Origin: Nitrospirota bacterium
GTDB taxonomy: Bacteria > Nitrospirota > Thermodesulfovibrionia > Thermodesulfovibrionales > UBA1546
Reading direction: 5' to 3'
DNA length: 64,000 nt
Assembly (NCBI GenBank): GCA_009773185.1
Contig: WPIF01000006.1
Coordinates: 103,260 to 167,259 of the forward strand
Part shown: piece after piece, positions 10,097 through 17,921 of the stretch
Position numbering within the stretch: the stretch's first letter is position 1
How the letters are laid out: the number at the start of each line of letters is the position of its first letter
Notes under the pieces: model-generated
What the model was told of the DNA's origin: nothing
Seen by the model: the letters and a program-made list of their open reading frames with translations, nothing else
Databases searched by the model: none
Translations under genes and position numbers: made by a program

Positions 10097-11396
10097 AGAC
10101 GGCATTGAGATAGAACAAATAAAGGCTAAAAGCATTGCAGAGAGGGAAGGGCTTCTTCCCGGGGATTCCGTGTTCTCCATAAACGGGCACAGGCTTAATG
10201 ACAGCATAGACTTTATGTTTTACAGGAATGAGCCGGAACTTAATATGGCCATATCCAGAAAAGGGAAGAAGATTCAGGCAAAGTTCCTTTCAGTAGAAGG
10301 AGAGGACATCGGCATTACACTCAGGCCTTTCAAGATAAAGAGATGCACAAATAACTGCATATTCTGTTTTGTGTCGCAGCTTCCGAAAGGATTGAGAAAG
10401 TCTTTATATATAAAGGATGAAGATTACAGGATGTCCTTTCTTTACGGAAACTATATTACTCTGACAAATCTGAGCGCACAGGACAAGAAGAGGATTGCGC
10501 AACAGCGGTTGAGCCCTCTTTACATCTCGGTTCATTCAACCACAAGGTCTGTCCGCAATACTCTGCTCGGCAATCCGAAGGCAGGGGATGTTTTGAAAGA
10601 ACTGAAATTTTTTAAGGAAAACAGGATCAGGATGCATGCCCAGATTGTGATGTGCCCCGGTTACAATGACGGCAGGGAACTTCAGAAGACCATAAGAGAC
10701 CTTTATGGTTTTTATCCTTATGTGTCGTCAATTGCCGTTGTGCCTGTGGGGCTTACGATGCACAGGAAGCTGGAGCTGAAACGTGTTGAAAAAGAGGATG
10801 CGCTAAAGACAACAGAGATTCTCGACTCTTTTCAGAAGAGGTTCAAAAAGAAGCACGGAGACCCTATTGTCTACGGTGCAGATGAGTTATATATAAAGGC
10901 AGGACTGAATTTCCCTGCATTGAAGGAATACGGTGAACTTCCTCAGATAGAGAACGGGGTAGGCATGGTTCCCCTGTTTATGTCTCAGGCAAAAAAAATC
11001 AGTAATCAGCTTTCATCTATCAGCCATCAGGCGAGAAAAAAGAAGTTTTTGACTTTTACAGGGATGTCTTTTTACCCTTATCTCAAGAGATTTGCTGACA
11101 GGCTTTTTGAGAAAGAGAATATAATCCTGAATGTTGTTCCTGTTGAGAATGCCTTTTTCGGGAAATCCGTTACGGTTACCGGACTTCTCACCGGGAGGGA
11201 TGTTATAAGAACGCTCTCGGACAGGACAGCCGGCTATGAATCTCTTCTGATGCCTGATGTTGTCCTTAGAGACGGGACGGATGTTTTTCTGGATGATATT
11301 TCCAGAAAGGATATAGAGACTGCCCTTGGAATAAAGGCTAAAATCATAGAGAGCACCCCCGGGGGAATTATAAAGGTAATGCTGGAGGACAAATGA
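10086..11396 (+). CDS. PDZ / radical-SAM / DUF512 protein
   Basis: A 436-residue member of the DUF512 family: an N-terminal PDZ-like segment (about residues 5-65, IKAKSIAEREGLLPGDSVFS), an iron-sulfur binding radical-SAM-like motif CTNNCIFCF (C-x3-C-x2-C) at about residue 82, and the C-terminal DUF512 region. The family is widespread in anaerobes, but its reaction is not established. Around residue 305 the segment KKISNQLSSISHQARKKK looks inserted; its DNA is a short dispersed repeat (see 10998-11030). It overlaps pgsA upstream, and its stop overlaps the aroE start (ATGA), so the three are probably co-transcribed. Confidence 0.85.
   Translation: MHNRDGIEIEQIKAKSIAEREGLLPGDSVFSINGHRLNDSIDFMFYRNEPELNMAISRKGKKIQAKFLSVEGEDIGITLRPFKIKRCTNNCIFCFVSQLPKGLRKSLYIKDEDYRMSFLYGNYITLTNLSAQDKKRIAQQRLSPLYISVHSTTRSVRNTLLGNPKAGDVLKELKFFKENRIRMHAQIVMCPGYNDGRELQKTIRDLYGFYPYVSSIAVVPVGLTMHRKLELKRVEKEDALKTTEILDSFQKRFKKKHGDPIVYGADELYIKAGLNFPALKEYGELPQIENGVGMVPLFMSQAKKISNQLSSISHQARKKKFLTFTGMSFYPYLKRFADRLFEKENIILNVVPVENAFFGKSVTVTGLLTGRDVIRTLSDRTAGYESLLMPDVVLRDGTDVFLDDISRKDIETALGIKAKIIESTPGGIIKVMLEDK
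10998..11030. repeat. Short dispersed repeat inside the DUF512 gene
   Basis: A run of ATCAG-type units (atcagtaatcag..ctatcagccatcag) encoding ISNQLSSISHQA in frame. It resembles the repeat found inside the UbiD-family gene at 28955-28998, which encodes AISNQQSAVSN. Confidence 0.5.
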
Positions 11397-12259
11397 AAGT
11401 CAGTGGTAAGACAAAGGTTCTTGGCTTATTGGGTTTTCCTGTAGAGCACAGCCTTTCGCCTGCGATGCACAACACTGCATTTGAAAAACTCGGGCTTGAC
11501 TGTTGTTATGTTACATTTTTGGTTAAGCCGGAATTTGTGCGTGATGCTGTAAAGGCGATAAAAGCGCTTAACCTTGCAGGAGTGAATGTCACAGTGCCTC
11601 ACAAGGAGAAAATTATTCCTTTTCTTGATGAAGTCAACAAAGAGGCATCTTTTATAGGAGCTGTTAATACAATAGTTAATGCTGATGGAAAGCTCACGGG
11701 GTACAACACTGATGGACGGGGTTTTATGAAGTCTTTGTCCGAGGCAAAGATTTCTGTTAATAAAAAAAATGTTCTGATAATCGGCGCAGGAGGCGCTTCA
11801 AGGGCAATAGGTTATTATCTCTGCCAGAGCGCATCGAAGTTGTTTTTATATGACATAGATAAAAAGAAGGCAGGAAAACTAATCAGCGATTTAAATAAAA
11901 TTAAAAAAAATGTGTTCTTTTTCAGCTATGAGCCATTTCGCCTCAGGCGAACCCGCCCGGGGCGGGCAGCCCTCAGCTCTCAGCTTGAAGATGTTGACAT
12001 AATAATTAATGCCACCCCGCTCGGGTTAAAGAAAAATGACCCGCTGCCTATTGATGTAAATTTACTTAAACCAAAACAGGTTGTATGTGATTTAATCTAT
12101 AAGAGAACTGCATTGCTCGAAAAGGCATCTAAAAAAGGGTGCCGGACCCTGAACGGTCTCGGCATGCTTTTATGGCAGGGTGTTTTTGCCTTTGAACTGT
12201 GGACGGGAAAGAGACCGCCGGTTGATGTGATGAGAAAGGCACTGGCTCAAAAGCTTTAG
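11393..12259 (+). CDS. aroE: Shikimate dehydrogenase
   Basis: NADPH-dependent reduction of 3-dehydroshikimate to shikimate in aromatic amino-acid synthesis; 288 residues. Visible motifs are the substrate-binding GFPVEHSLSPAMHN, catalytic Lys in NVTVPHKEK, TGYNTDGRGF, the glycine-rich nucleotide loop GAGGASRAIGYYL, and INATPLGL. Just before that last motif lies an unusual Arg-, Pro- and Ala-rich stretch, PFRLRRTRPGRAALSSQ, encoded by a GC-rich palindromic repeat (11923-11986) that makes the protein slightly long. The frame is kept, so the enzyme is probably still functional. It overlaps the DUF512 gene by 4 bases. Confidence 0.95.
   Translation: MKVSGKTKVLGLLGFPVEHSLSPAMHNTAFEKLGLDCCYVTFLVKPEFVRDAVKAIKALNLAGVNVTVPHKEKIIPFLDEVNKEASFIGAVNTIVNADGKLTGYNTDGRGFMKSLSEAKISVNKKNVLIIGAGGASRAIGYYLCQSASKLFLYDIDKKKAGKLISDLNKIKKNVFFFSYEPFRLRRTRPGRAALSSQLEDVDIIINATPLGLKKNDPLPIDVNLLKPKQVVCDLIYKRTALLEKASKKGCRTLNGLGMLLWQGVFAFELWTGKRPPVDVMRKALAQKL
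11923..11986. repeat. Palindromic repeat inserted in frame in aroE
   Basis: Two small hairpins, TTCGCCTCAGGCGAA and CCCGCCCGGGGCGGG, are flanked by related short arms (CAGCTATGAGC on the left, CAGCTCTCAGCT on the right). The GC content is far above the surrounding coding sequence. TTCGCC-n3-GGCGAA also occurs in the MITE-like element at 38.2 kb. Confidence 0.65.
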
Positions 12260-12286
12260 TTTTTAGTCCATAGCTTTTCCTTTCTC

Positions 12287-12316
12287 TTGCAAGGCAGACA
12301 AAAAATATTTTATAGT
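12287..12316 (+). promoter_or_regulatory. Predicted sigma-70 promoter of tRNA-Gly
   Basis: TTGCAA, 18-base spacer, TATAGT, ending 17 bases before the tRNA. Seen by eye only. Confidence 0.5.
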
Positions 12317-12333
12317 TATAAGAACATATACTT

Positions 12334-12408
12334 GCGGGCGTAACTCAGTGGTAGAGTGTTAGCTTCCCAAGCTGAAAGTCGCGGGTTCGAATCCCGTCGC
12401 CCGCTCCA
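12334..12408 (+). tRNA. tRNA-Gly (anticodon CCC)
   Basis: Complete cloverleaf: 7-bp acceptor stem GCGGGCG/CGCCCGC, D arm, anticodon stem TTAGC/GCTGA around loop TTCCCAA (anticodon CCC, reads GGG), T arm GCGGG-TTCGAAT-CCCGT, and an encoded CCA end. It sits alone between aroE and the lpt operon. Confidence 0.95.
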
Positions 12409-12486
12409 TTTGCCGGAAAAATATGAAATCTGCATAACAAGTCAAGGATATTTTATGTCTCCGCAGTGAGTTGAATGCTAATTGCC

Positions 12487-12515
12487 TTTACATGCTCATA
12501 CCCGTGTGATAAAAT
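12487..12515 (+). promoter_or_regulatory. Predicted sigma-70 promoter of the lpt-rpoN operon
   Basis: TTTACA, exact 17-base spacer, TAAAAT. The -10 ends only 6 bases before the lptC ATG, so transcription should start at or within a base of the start codon, giving a leaderless message. No ribosome-binding site is seen. Confidence 0.65.
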
Positions 12516-12521
12516 TTAAAC

Positions 12522-13031
12522 ATGAAGAAAAAAATATTATTTGTTTTTTCTGTTATTTCTCTTTTTCTGATTATGCTTTTTTTCGGAAATAACAGGGAAA
12601 CAGAAAAAGACTTGCTGTTTAAGGGAAACTCTTTTATAGACGGATTAAGGATTGTCCACAAGAAAGACGGCAAAAATGTCTGGACCCTCAATGCAAAAAG
12701 GGCTGATTTTGCAGAAAGTGAGGATAAGGCGAGGCTCAGGAATGTAGCGATAACGGTCGAGAACAAGGAGATGACAATACATGCAGATAATGGACTTTAT
12801 GACATGGAAAGCCGGAATCTGACCCTCAACGGCAGGATAACAGCGGTTGCAAAGGATTATACAATCATTGCGGATTCTATGGAATGGGACCAGTCCAGGG
12901 AAGAAATGAAGACAAAGGGAGATGTAAAAGTTGAAAGCAAAAAATTCAACGTTGAAGGTTCAGGCATGGAAGTAAATTCAGAACAGAAAGTGAGAATATT
13001 AAAAGATGTTAAGGCAACTTTCTATCATTAG
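12522..13031 (+). CDS. lptC: LPS export periplasmic protein LptC
   Basis: A 169-residue bitopic inner-membrane protein that passes lipopolysaccharide from the LptBFG pump to LptA. It has one N-terminal membrane helix (about residues 4-22, ILFVFSVISLFLIMLFF) and then a periplasmic beta-jellyroll with the alternating pattern typical of the family (VWTLNAKRADF, MTIHADNGLYDMESRNLTLNG). It is the first gene of a lptC-lptA-lptB-rpoN-hpf-rapZ string. Its 3' end overlaps lptA by 26 bases. It appears to be translated from a leaderless transcript. Confidence 0.9.
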   Translation: MKKKILFVFSVISLFLIMLFFGNNRETEKDLLFKGNSFIDGLRIVHKKDGKNVWTLNAKRADFAESEDKARLRNVAITVENKEMTIHADNGLYDMESRNLTLNGRITAVAKDYTIIADSMEWDQSREEMKTKGDVKVESKKFNVEGSGMEVNSEQKVRILKDVKATFYH

Positions 13032-13521
13032 TATTTTTTCCCTTCTCATAATGACGAGCATTGCATTTGCTTCCCCATCCGATGAGCCATCTAAAGGAGC
13101 AGGGGATAAGGCAGGACAGGTAAAGGGGCCTATAATAATAACTTCTGCTACGCTCTCGTCTGACAGCAAGGCACATACTGCCCTGTTTGAAGGCTCTGTT
13201 GTTGCCAGGACCGAAGAAATGACGCTTTACTCTGACAGAATGCTTGTCTATTATGCTGAACAAACGGGAAATGTAACGAAGATAGATGCGGATGGCAATG
13301 TAAAACTTGTAAAAAAGGATCTGGTTGTAACGTCAAAGACAGCGGTTTATTTTGCAGATGAAGATAAGGCAATTTTCACCGGTGAACCGAAGGCTGTGGA
13401 AAAAGGCAATGTTGTTACAGGCACGAAGATGACATATCTGATGAAAGAGGACCGCTCTTTTGTGGAAAACAGCAGGGTAGTGCTCGAAAATAAGAAGAGA
13501 TCTGCCGAGGCGGGAAAGTAG
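13006..13521 (+). CDS. lptA: LPS transport periplasmic bridge protein LptA (OstA-like)
   Basis: A 171-residue periplasmic protein with a signal peptide (MLRQLSIISIFSLLIMTSIAFA, cleavage likely after AFA-S). The OstA fold is visible as repeats of the form ...FEGSVVARTEEMTLYSDRM and IDADGNVKLVKKDLVVTSKTA. It polymerises as the LPS bridge between inner and outer membranes. It overlaps lptC at its start and directly precedes lptB, with no gap. Confidence 0.9.
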   Translation: MLRQLSIISIFSLLIMTSIAFASPSDEPSKGAGDKAGQVKGPIIITSATLSSDSKAHTALFEGSVVARTEEMTLYSDRMLVYYAEQTGNVTKIDADGNVKLVKKDLVVTSKTAVYFADEDKAIFTGEPKAVEKGNVVTGTKMTYLMKEDRSFVENSRVVLENKKRSAEAGK

Positions 13522-14244
13522 ATGCATATCCTTAAGGTAGAGGGCATTACAAAAAGTTATGGGAAAAAATGTGTTGTAAATGCTCTTAATTTATATGTAA
13601 CAACAGGTGAGATTGTCGGCCTGCTCGGCCCAAATGGAGCCGGTAAGACAACAACATTTTATATGATTGTCGGGATGATAAAGCCTGAAAAAGGCAGCAT
13701 TGCCCTTGACAGCGAAGATATCGGGCAGCTCCCGATGTATCAAAAGGCGCTCAAGGGGATAGGGTATCTTCCGCAGGAGCCGTCCATATTCAGGAAACTT
13801 ACCGTAAGAGACAACCTGAGGGCTGTTCTCGAAATAAAGGGATATCCTGATACAGATATTGCAGAGATGATAGAACGCCTTCTTGATGAATTCAATCTCA
13901 GGGGATTCGCAGACAGAGACGGTTACAGGCTGTCAGGAGGCGAACGAAGGAGGTCAGAAATAGCAAGGGCGCTTGCCCTGAACCCGACCTTTATGCTTTT
14001 TGATGAGCCGTTTACCGGCATAGACCCCATTGCAATAATAGAGCTTAAAAAAATGCTGACCCATCTCAAGAATAAAGGCCTCGGTATACTTATAACAGAC
14101 CATAATGTAAGGGATACGCTTTCGATAACAGACAGGGCATATATAATCAATAATGGAGAGGTGCTTGCAGAGGGAATGCCTGAACATATCGTTGCTAATC
14201 CACAGGTAAAAGAGGCATACCTCGGAGAGGAATTCAGGCTTTAA
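13522..14244 (+). CDS. lptB: LPS export ABC transporter ATPase LptB
   Basis: A 240-residue ATP-binding subunit powering LPS extraction from the inner membrane. It has Walker A GPNGAGKTTTFYM, signature LSGGERRRSEIARAL, Walker B MLFDEPFTGIDP and the switch His in ITDHNVRDT. Length and motifs match LptB closely. The stop TAA shares its last A with the ATG of rpoN, so translation is coupled. The permeases LptF/LptG are not in this window. Confidence 0.96.
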   Translation: MHILKVEGITKSYGKKCVVNALNLYVTTGEIVGLLGPNGAGKTTTFYMIVGMIKPEKGSIALDSEDIGQLPMYQKALKGIGYLPQEPSIFRKLTVRDNLRAVLEIKGYPDTDIAEMIERLLDEFNLRGFADRDGYRLSGGERRRSEIARALALNPTFMLFDEPFTGIDPIAIIELKKMLTHLKNKGLGILITDHNVRDTLSITDRAYIINNGEVLAEGMPEHIVANPQVKEAYLGEEFRL

Positions 14245-15704
14245 TGGCACTCGAACACAAATTAGAGCTTAAACTTTCCCAGAAGCTTGTTCTCACTCCT
14301 CAGCTTCAGATGGCGATAAAACTCCTGCAGATGCCGCAGCTTGAACTGTCACAGACCCTGACTCAGGAGCTTGTCGAGAATCCATTTCTGGAAGAAGTTG
14401 TAGAAGATACAAAAGAAGAGCTTACGAGAGAGGAAGTGGAATCCATGGAGGTTCAGGAAGAAACTGACGATGCTGAATCTCCGCTTGAAAGAGTAATGTC
14501 TGATGAAAGTCTTAGCAGGTTTACTGTTGATGACTATTTCGAAGAGAGAGGCAGCGATGGAAGAGACCTCGGATATTTTACGCCGGGCACGGAAGCTCCG
14601 CCGTCATTCGAGCAGTTTGTAAATCAAAGTCCGGATATCTATGACCATCTTTTATGGCAGCTGAGATTGTCTGATGTTGCGGAAGAAATAAGGCAGGTTG
14701 GAGAGGTTGTAATAGGCAATATAGATGAAAACGGGTATCTCAGCGCCACAGACGAAGAGATTGCAAAGTCTTTTAATACCGATGTTGTCATGGCAGTAAA
14801 GGCTGTCGATCTCGTTCAGAGTTTTGACCCTCCGGGTATAGGAGCAAGGGACTTGAAGGAATGCCTGCTTTTACAACTTAGGTTGCTGGGGCTGACAGGC
14901 AGCCTTGCAGAAAAAATTATTTTAAGCGACATGGAAGAACTCAGAAAAAAGAACTACCATCAGATAGCCAGGCAGCACAGCGCCCCGCTGGATGATGTGC
15001 TGGCAGCTGTTAAGGTTATTGAAGGGTTAGAGCCGAAACCGGCAAGAAATTTTTCAGGGGCCGGTACAAATTATGTTGTCCCTGATGTGTTTATAGTAAA
15101 GAACGATGAAGGCTATCAGATAATCCTGAATGATGAGAGACTGCCAAGGCTGAAAATAAACAGCTATTATAAAAAGTTGCTCCTGCAGAAAAATTCCTTC
15201 TCAAAAGAGGAGAGACAGTTTCTTGATGAAAAATTGCGTTCTGCTACATGGCTGTTGAAGAGCCTTGACCAGCGTAACAGGACCATATACAGGGTGACTG
15301 AAAGCATAATCAATTTTCAAAGAGATTTTTTTGATGGAAACGTACAGAATTTAAAACCGCTGAATCTCAGAAATGTTGCACTTGACCTCGGCCTGCACGA
15401 GAGCACTATAAGCAGGGTTACGTCGAATAAATATATGTCCTGCGGCCATGGCGTTTTTTGTTTTAAATTCTTTTTCAGCAGCGCCCTGCAGAGTAAGGGT
15501 AATACAGAGGGTGTGTCTTCCACTTCTGTAAAGGACCTGATAAAAAAGATAGTCTCTGAAGAGGACACAAAGAAACCGTTAAGCGACCAGATCATAGTTG
15601 GAATGCTTAAAAATAGCGATGTAACGATTGCGAGAAGGACTGTTGCAAAATATAGAGAGGAACTGAAAATCCCGTCTCAGAACCAGAGAAGGAGATTTGA
15701 CTAA
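14244..15704 (+). CDS. rpoN: RNA polymerase sigma-54 factor
   Basis: A 486-residue sigma-54. Region I is Gln/Leu-rich (LSQKLVLTPQLQMAIKLLQM, then LELSQTLTQELVENPFLEE), followed by an acidic linker, the core-binding region, the helix-turn-helix (VALDLGLHESTISRVTSNKY) and the C-terminal RpoN box (ARRTVAKYREELKIPSQNQR). It serves enhancer-dependent promoters together with NtrC-family activators, one of which is encoded at about 1-2 kb. The position between lptB and hpf is the classical arrangement. Confidence 0.97.
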   Translation: MALEHKLELKLSQKLVLTPQLQMAIKLLQMPQLELSQTLTQELVENPFLEEVVEDTKEELTREEVESMEVQEETDDAESPLERVMSDESLSRFTVDDYFEERGSDGRDLGYFTPGTEAPPSFEQFVNQSPDIYDHLLWQLRLSDVAEEIRQVGEVVIGNIDENGYLSATDEEIAKSFNTDVVMAVKAVDLVQSFDPPGIGARDLKECLLLQLRLLGLTGSLAEKIILSDMEELRKKNYHQIARQHSAPLDDVLAAVKVIEGLEPKPARNFSGAGTNYVVPDVFIVKNDEGYQIILNDERLPRLKINSYYKKLLLQKNSFSKEERQFLDEKLRSATWLLKSLDQRNRTIYRVTESIINFQRDFFDGNVQNLKPLNLRNVALDLGLHESTISRVTSNKYMSCGHGVFCFKFFFSSALQSKGNTEGVSSTSVKDLIKKIVSEEDTKKPLSDQIIVGMLKNSDVTIARRTVAKYREELKIPSQNQRRRFD

Positions 15705-15714
15705 GGAGGGAGTT

Positions 15715-16236
15715 ATGAACGTAATAGTCAATGGAAGGCACCTGAGTATAACCCCGGCACTAAGGAATTATGCAGAGGAAAAAGTTAGAAAGTTTGAGAG
15801 GTATTCTTCAAATATTACCGAGGCTGTCGTGACCCTCAGTATTGAAAAATACAGGCATAAGGTAGAGGTGCTTCTGAAGGCGAACGGCACGATGATACAG
15901 GCCGAGGGAATTACAGGCGAGATATATTCTTCAATTGATGAAGTTGTCGAAAAGCTTGAAAAACAGGTGAAGAAATACAAGGAAAAGCTTGTTTCTCACA
16001 GGAAGGGTGAAGGCAAAAACGCTGAGGCCGTGTCACCGGAGATACCTGAGGAAACAGGCAGGATTATAAAGAGGAAGCAGTTTGATATAAAACCAATGGG
16101 GCCTGATGAGGCCGTGATGCAGATGGAACTCCTTGACAAGAATTTCTTTGTTTTTACCAATGAGATAAGCGGAAACATTAACGTTGTCTATCGCAGGAAT
16201 GACGGAAACTTCGGACTGATAGAGCCGACAAAATGA
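15715..16236 (+). CDS. hpf: Ribosome hibernation promoting factor, long form
   Basis: A 173-residue protein. The N-terminal S30AE domain (about residues 1-100, MNVIVNGRHLSITPALRNYA) binds the 30S decoding region. A C-terminal dimerisation domain (about 115-173, KRKQFDIKPMGPDEAVMQME) marks it as the long form that pairs two ribosomes into 100S particles. I chose the ATG after AAGGAGGGAGTT rather than an in-frame TTG six codons upstream that lies inside the end of rpoN. Located just behind rpoN, as in many bacteria. Confidence 0.95.
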   Translation: MNVIVNGRHLSITPALRNYAEEKVRKFERYSSNITEAVVTLSIEKYRHKVEVLLKANGTMIQAEGITGEIYSSIDEVVEKLEKQVKKYKEKLVSHRKGEGKNAEAVSPEIPEETGRIIKRKQFDIKPMGPDEAVMQMELLDKNFFVFTNEISGNINVVYRRNDGNFGLIEPTK

Positions 16237-16240
16237 GAAA

Positions 16241-16302
16241 TGATGCAGGATACACAATGCAAAAAGGAGATTTATATCATGAATCGTGTATCGCGCATCC
16301 GG
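16241..16302. repeat. Inverted GATGCA/GATACAC dispersed repeat at the rapZ start
   Basis: The left arm GATGCAGGATACACAAT and the right arm ATCGTGTATCGCGCATC are near-perfect inverted copies, about 18 bases apart. The same modules recur inside the dsrN-like gene and at about 33.0 and 33.9 kb. The right arm covers the predicted rapZ start. Confidence 0.65.
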
Positions 16303-17167
16303 TATTAAATTGCAACCTGCCGTTGTCATAATCAGCGGACTTTCGGGATCAGGAAAGACAGTAGCCCTGAGGGCGCTGGAAGACAGCGGTTTTTTCTGCG
16401 TTGATAATCTTCCCCTTACCTTAATAGATTCCTTTATAACCCAGTTAACTCAAAAAGGCGATATAAAAAGGATAGGAATAGGTATTGATATAAGGGAGCA
16501 GGGATTTCTCCTGAAGGCAGATTCCGCGCTTCAGGCATTAAGGAAGAAGCATAGGACTGAAATCATATTTTTAGAGGCGGAAAAAGGTGTGCTCATAAGG
16601 AGATTCAAAGAGACGAGGAGGCCGCACCCTTTGTCCGGATCATTCAAAAATGACATCGGGAAATCAATTGAGGCGGAAAAGAAAGTGCTCATGCCTTTAA
16701 GGAAAGAAGCTGACAGGATTATAGACACCTCATCGTATACTCCGCATCAACTCAGGCAGCTAATAACTTCATTGTACAGCAGCGCTGCAAAGGGCAGTGT
16801 AATGTCATTAACGCTTATGTCTTTCGGCTATAAATTTGGAGTTCCCCAGAACATTGATTTGCTGTTTGATGTCAGATTCATTCCGAATCCGCACTTCGTG
16901 CCTGAACTCAAGGAACTCTCCGGTATTGACCTGCCGGTCAAAAAATTTATCTTTGAGAAACCCCGGGCAAAGGAATTCATGAAGAAACTGAAAGGGTTGC
17001 TTAATTTTCTTATTCCTCTCTATATAAAAGAGGGCAAGACCTATCTCACCATTGGCATCGGATGCACAGGCGGGAGACACCGCTCGCCGGCAATAACTGA
17101 AAAAATAGCATCTCTCATAAAAAATCAGCCTGTTGATATCAATATCGTACATCGGGACTTACAATAA
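16286..17167 (+). CDS. rapZ: RNase adapter protein / nucleotide-binding protein RapZ
   Basis: A YvcJ/RapZ-family protein; 293 residues from GTG. Walker A is GLSGSGKT at about residue 20. The conserved RRPHPL and the C-terminal GCTGGRHRSPAI block are diagnostic. In E. coli RapZ directs RNase E to the GlmZ small RNA; in other phyla the role is less clear. The true start is uncertain, because a dispersed repeat covers the first codons: an in-frame TTG at 16310 (QPAVVIISGLSG) is an alternative. The ribosome-binding site AGGAGA at 16265-16270 points to an out-of-frame ATG. Order after rpoN and hpf is typical. Confidence 0.9.
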   Translation: MYRASGIKLQPAVVIISGLSGSGKTVALRALEDSGFFCVDNLPLTLIDSFITQLTQKGDIKRIGIGIDIREQGFLLKADSALQALRKKHRTEIIFLEAEKGVLIRRFKETRRPHPLSGSFKNDIGKSIEAEKKVLMPLRKEADRIIDTSSYTPHQLRQLITSLYSSAAKGSVMSLTLMSFGYKFGVPQNIDLLFDVRFIPNPHFVPELKELSGIDLPVKKFIFEKPRAKEFMKKLKGLLNFLIPLYIKEGKTYLTIGIGCTGGRHRSPAITEKIASLIKNQPVDINIVHRDLQ

Positions 17168-17249
17168 AGCATTATTAAGTTTAGTAGAGGCAGGTAAATC
17201 GCGACATTGAATACTTATATTCGTCAAGACAGAGAAAGCAGAAATGTTT

Positions 17250-17255
17250 TATAAT
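17250..17255 (+). promoter_or_regulatory. Predicted -10 element of def
   Basis: A perfect TATAAT ends 5 bases before the def ATG. A -35-like AAGACA lies 18 bases upstream (17226-17231). This predicts a leaderless transcript. Confidence 0.5.
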
Positions 17256-17260
17256 AAAAA

Positions 17261-17770
17261 ATGGCTGTGCTGGAGATTAAAAAGTATCCTGAAAAAGTCT
17301 TAAAAGAAAAAACCGCGCCTGTCAGTGACATAGACCGCAGTATCCACCGCCTGATAGATGATATGATAGAGACAATGTATGCTGCAAAAGGGGTTGGTCT
17401 TGCTGCTAATCAGGTAGGCGTTTCAAAGAGGCTCTGTGTAATAGATGTAAGCACAGCAGACGAAAGCATCCCTTTGATAGTTCTCATAAATCCAAAGATT
17501 ATTGAAAAAAAAGGTTCTCTTGATGAGGAAGAGGGATGTCTCAGCATTCCGGACTACAGGACAAAAGTGAAGAGGGCTGAGGAGGTTGTTGTAAGGGCGC
17601 TGGACAGAAAGGGCAATATGATAGAGATACAGGGCAGAGACCTGTTGGCCCGTGCGTTGCAGCATGAGATAGACCATCTTGACGGTTTGCTTTTTATTGA
17701 CAGGATAAGCCCGATTAAAAGGGAATTTTTTAAGAAGCGTTATAAGAAAGCAATGGCAGGCGATAGATGA
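17261..17770 (+). CDS. def: Peptide deformylase
   Basis: Removes the N-formyl group from new polypeptides. The 169 residues include all three metal-site motifs: GVGLAANQVG, EEGCLS (Cys ligand) and QHEIDHLDG (HExxH with the catalytic Glu). No ribosome-binding site precedes the ATG; TATAAT sits five bases upstream. It pairs with fmt, its usual partner, but a 122-bp MITE-like element lies between them. Confidence 0.97.
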   Translation: MAVLEIKKYPEKVLKEKTAPVSDIDRSIHRLIDDMIETMYAAKGVGLAANQVGVSKRLCVIDVSTADESIPLIVLINPKIIEKKGSLDEEEGCLSIPDYRTKVKRAEEVVVRALDRKGNMIEIQGRDLLARALQHEIDHLDGLLFIDRISPIKREFFKKRYKKAMAGDR

Positions 17771-17775
17771 AAAAT

Positions 17776-17897
17776 GAGGGATACAGGATAGCTCTCTCGC
17801 TCATTCTCGCTGCGCTCCGAGGTTTTTGCCTCTTTATCTATAAATCTTCCGGGACTATCGGCAAAAAAAACCGCTCAAGAGCAATCCTGTATTCCTC
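17776..17897. mobile_element. MITE-like element between def and fmt
   Basis: A 122-bp element with 19-base inverted ends differing at two positions (left GAGGGATACAGGATAGCTC). The interior contains CGCTCATTCTCG, TTTGCCTCTTTAT, GGACTATCGGCAAAA and AAAACCGCTCAA, all shared with the element at 38147-38317. It has no coding capacity. It lies six bases after the def stop and immediately before fmt. Confidence 0.75.
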
Positions 17898-17921
17898 TTG
17901 GTCGAACCTGTCAGCAGTCAA

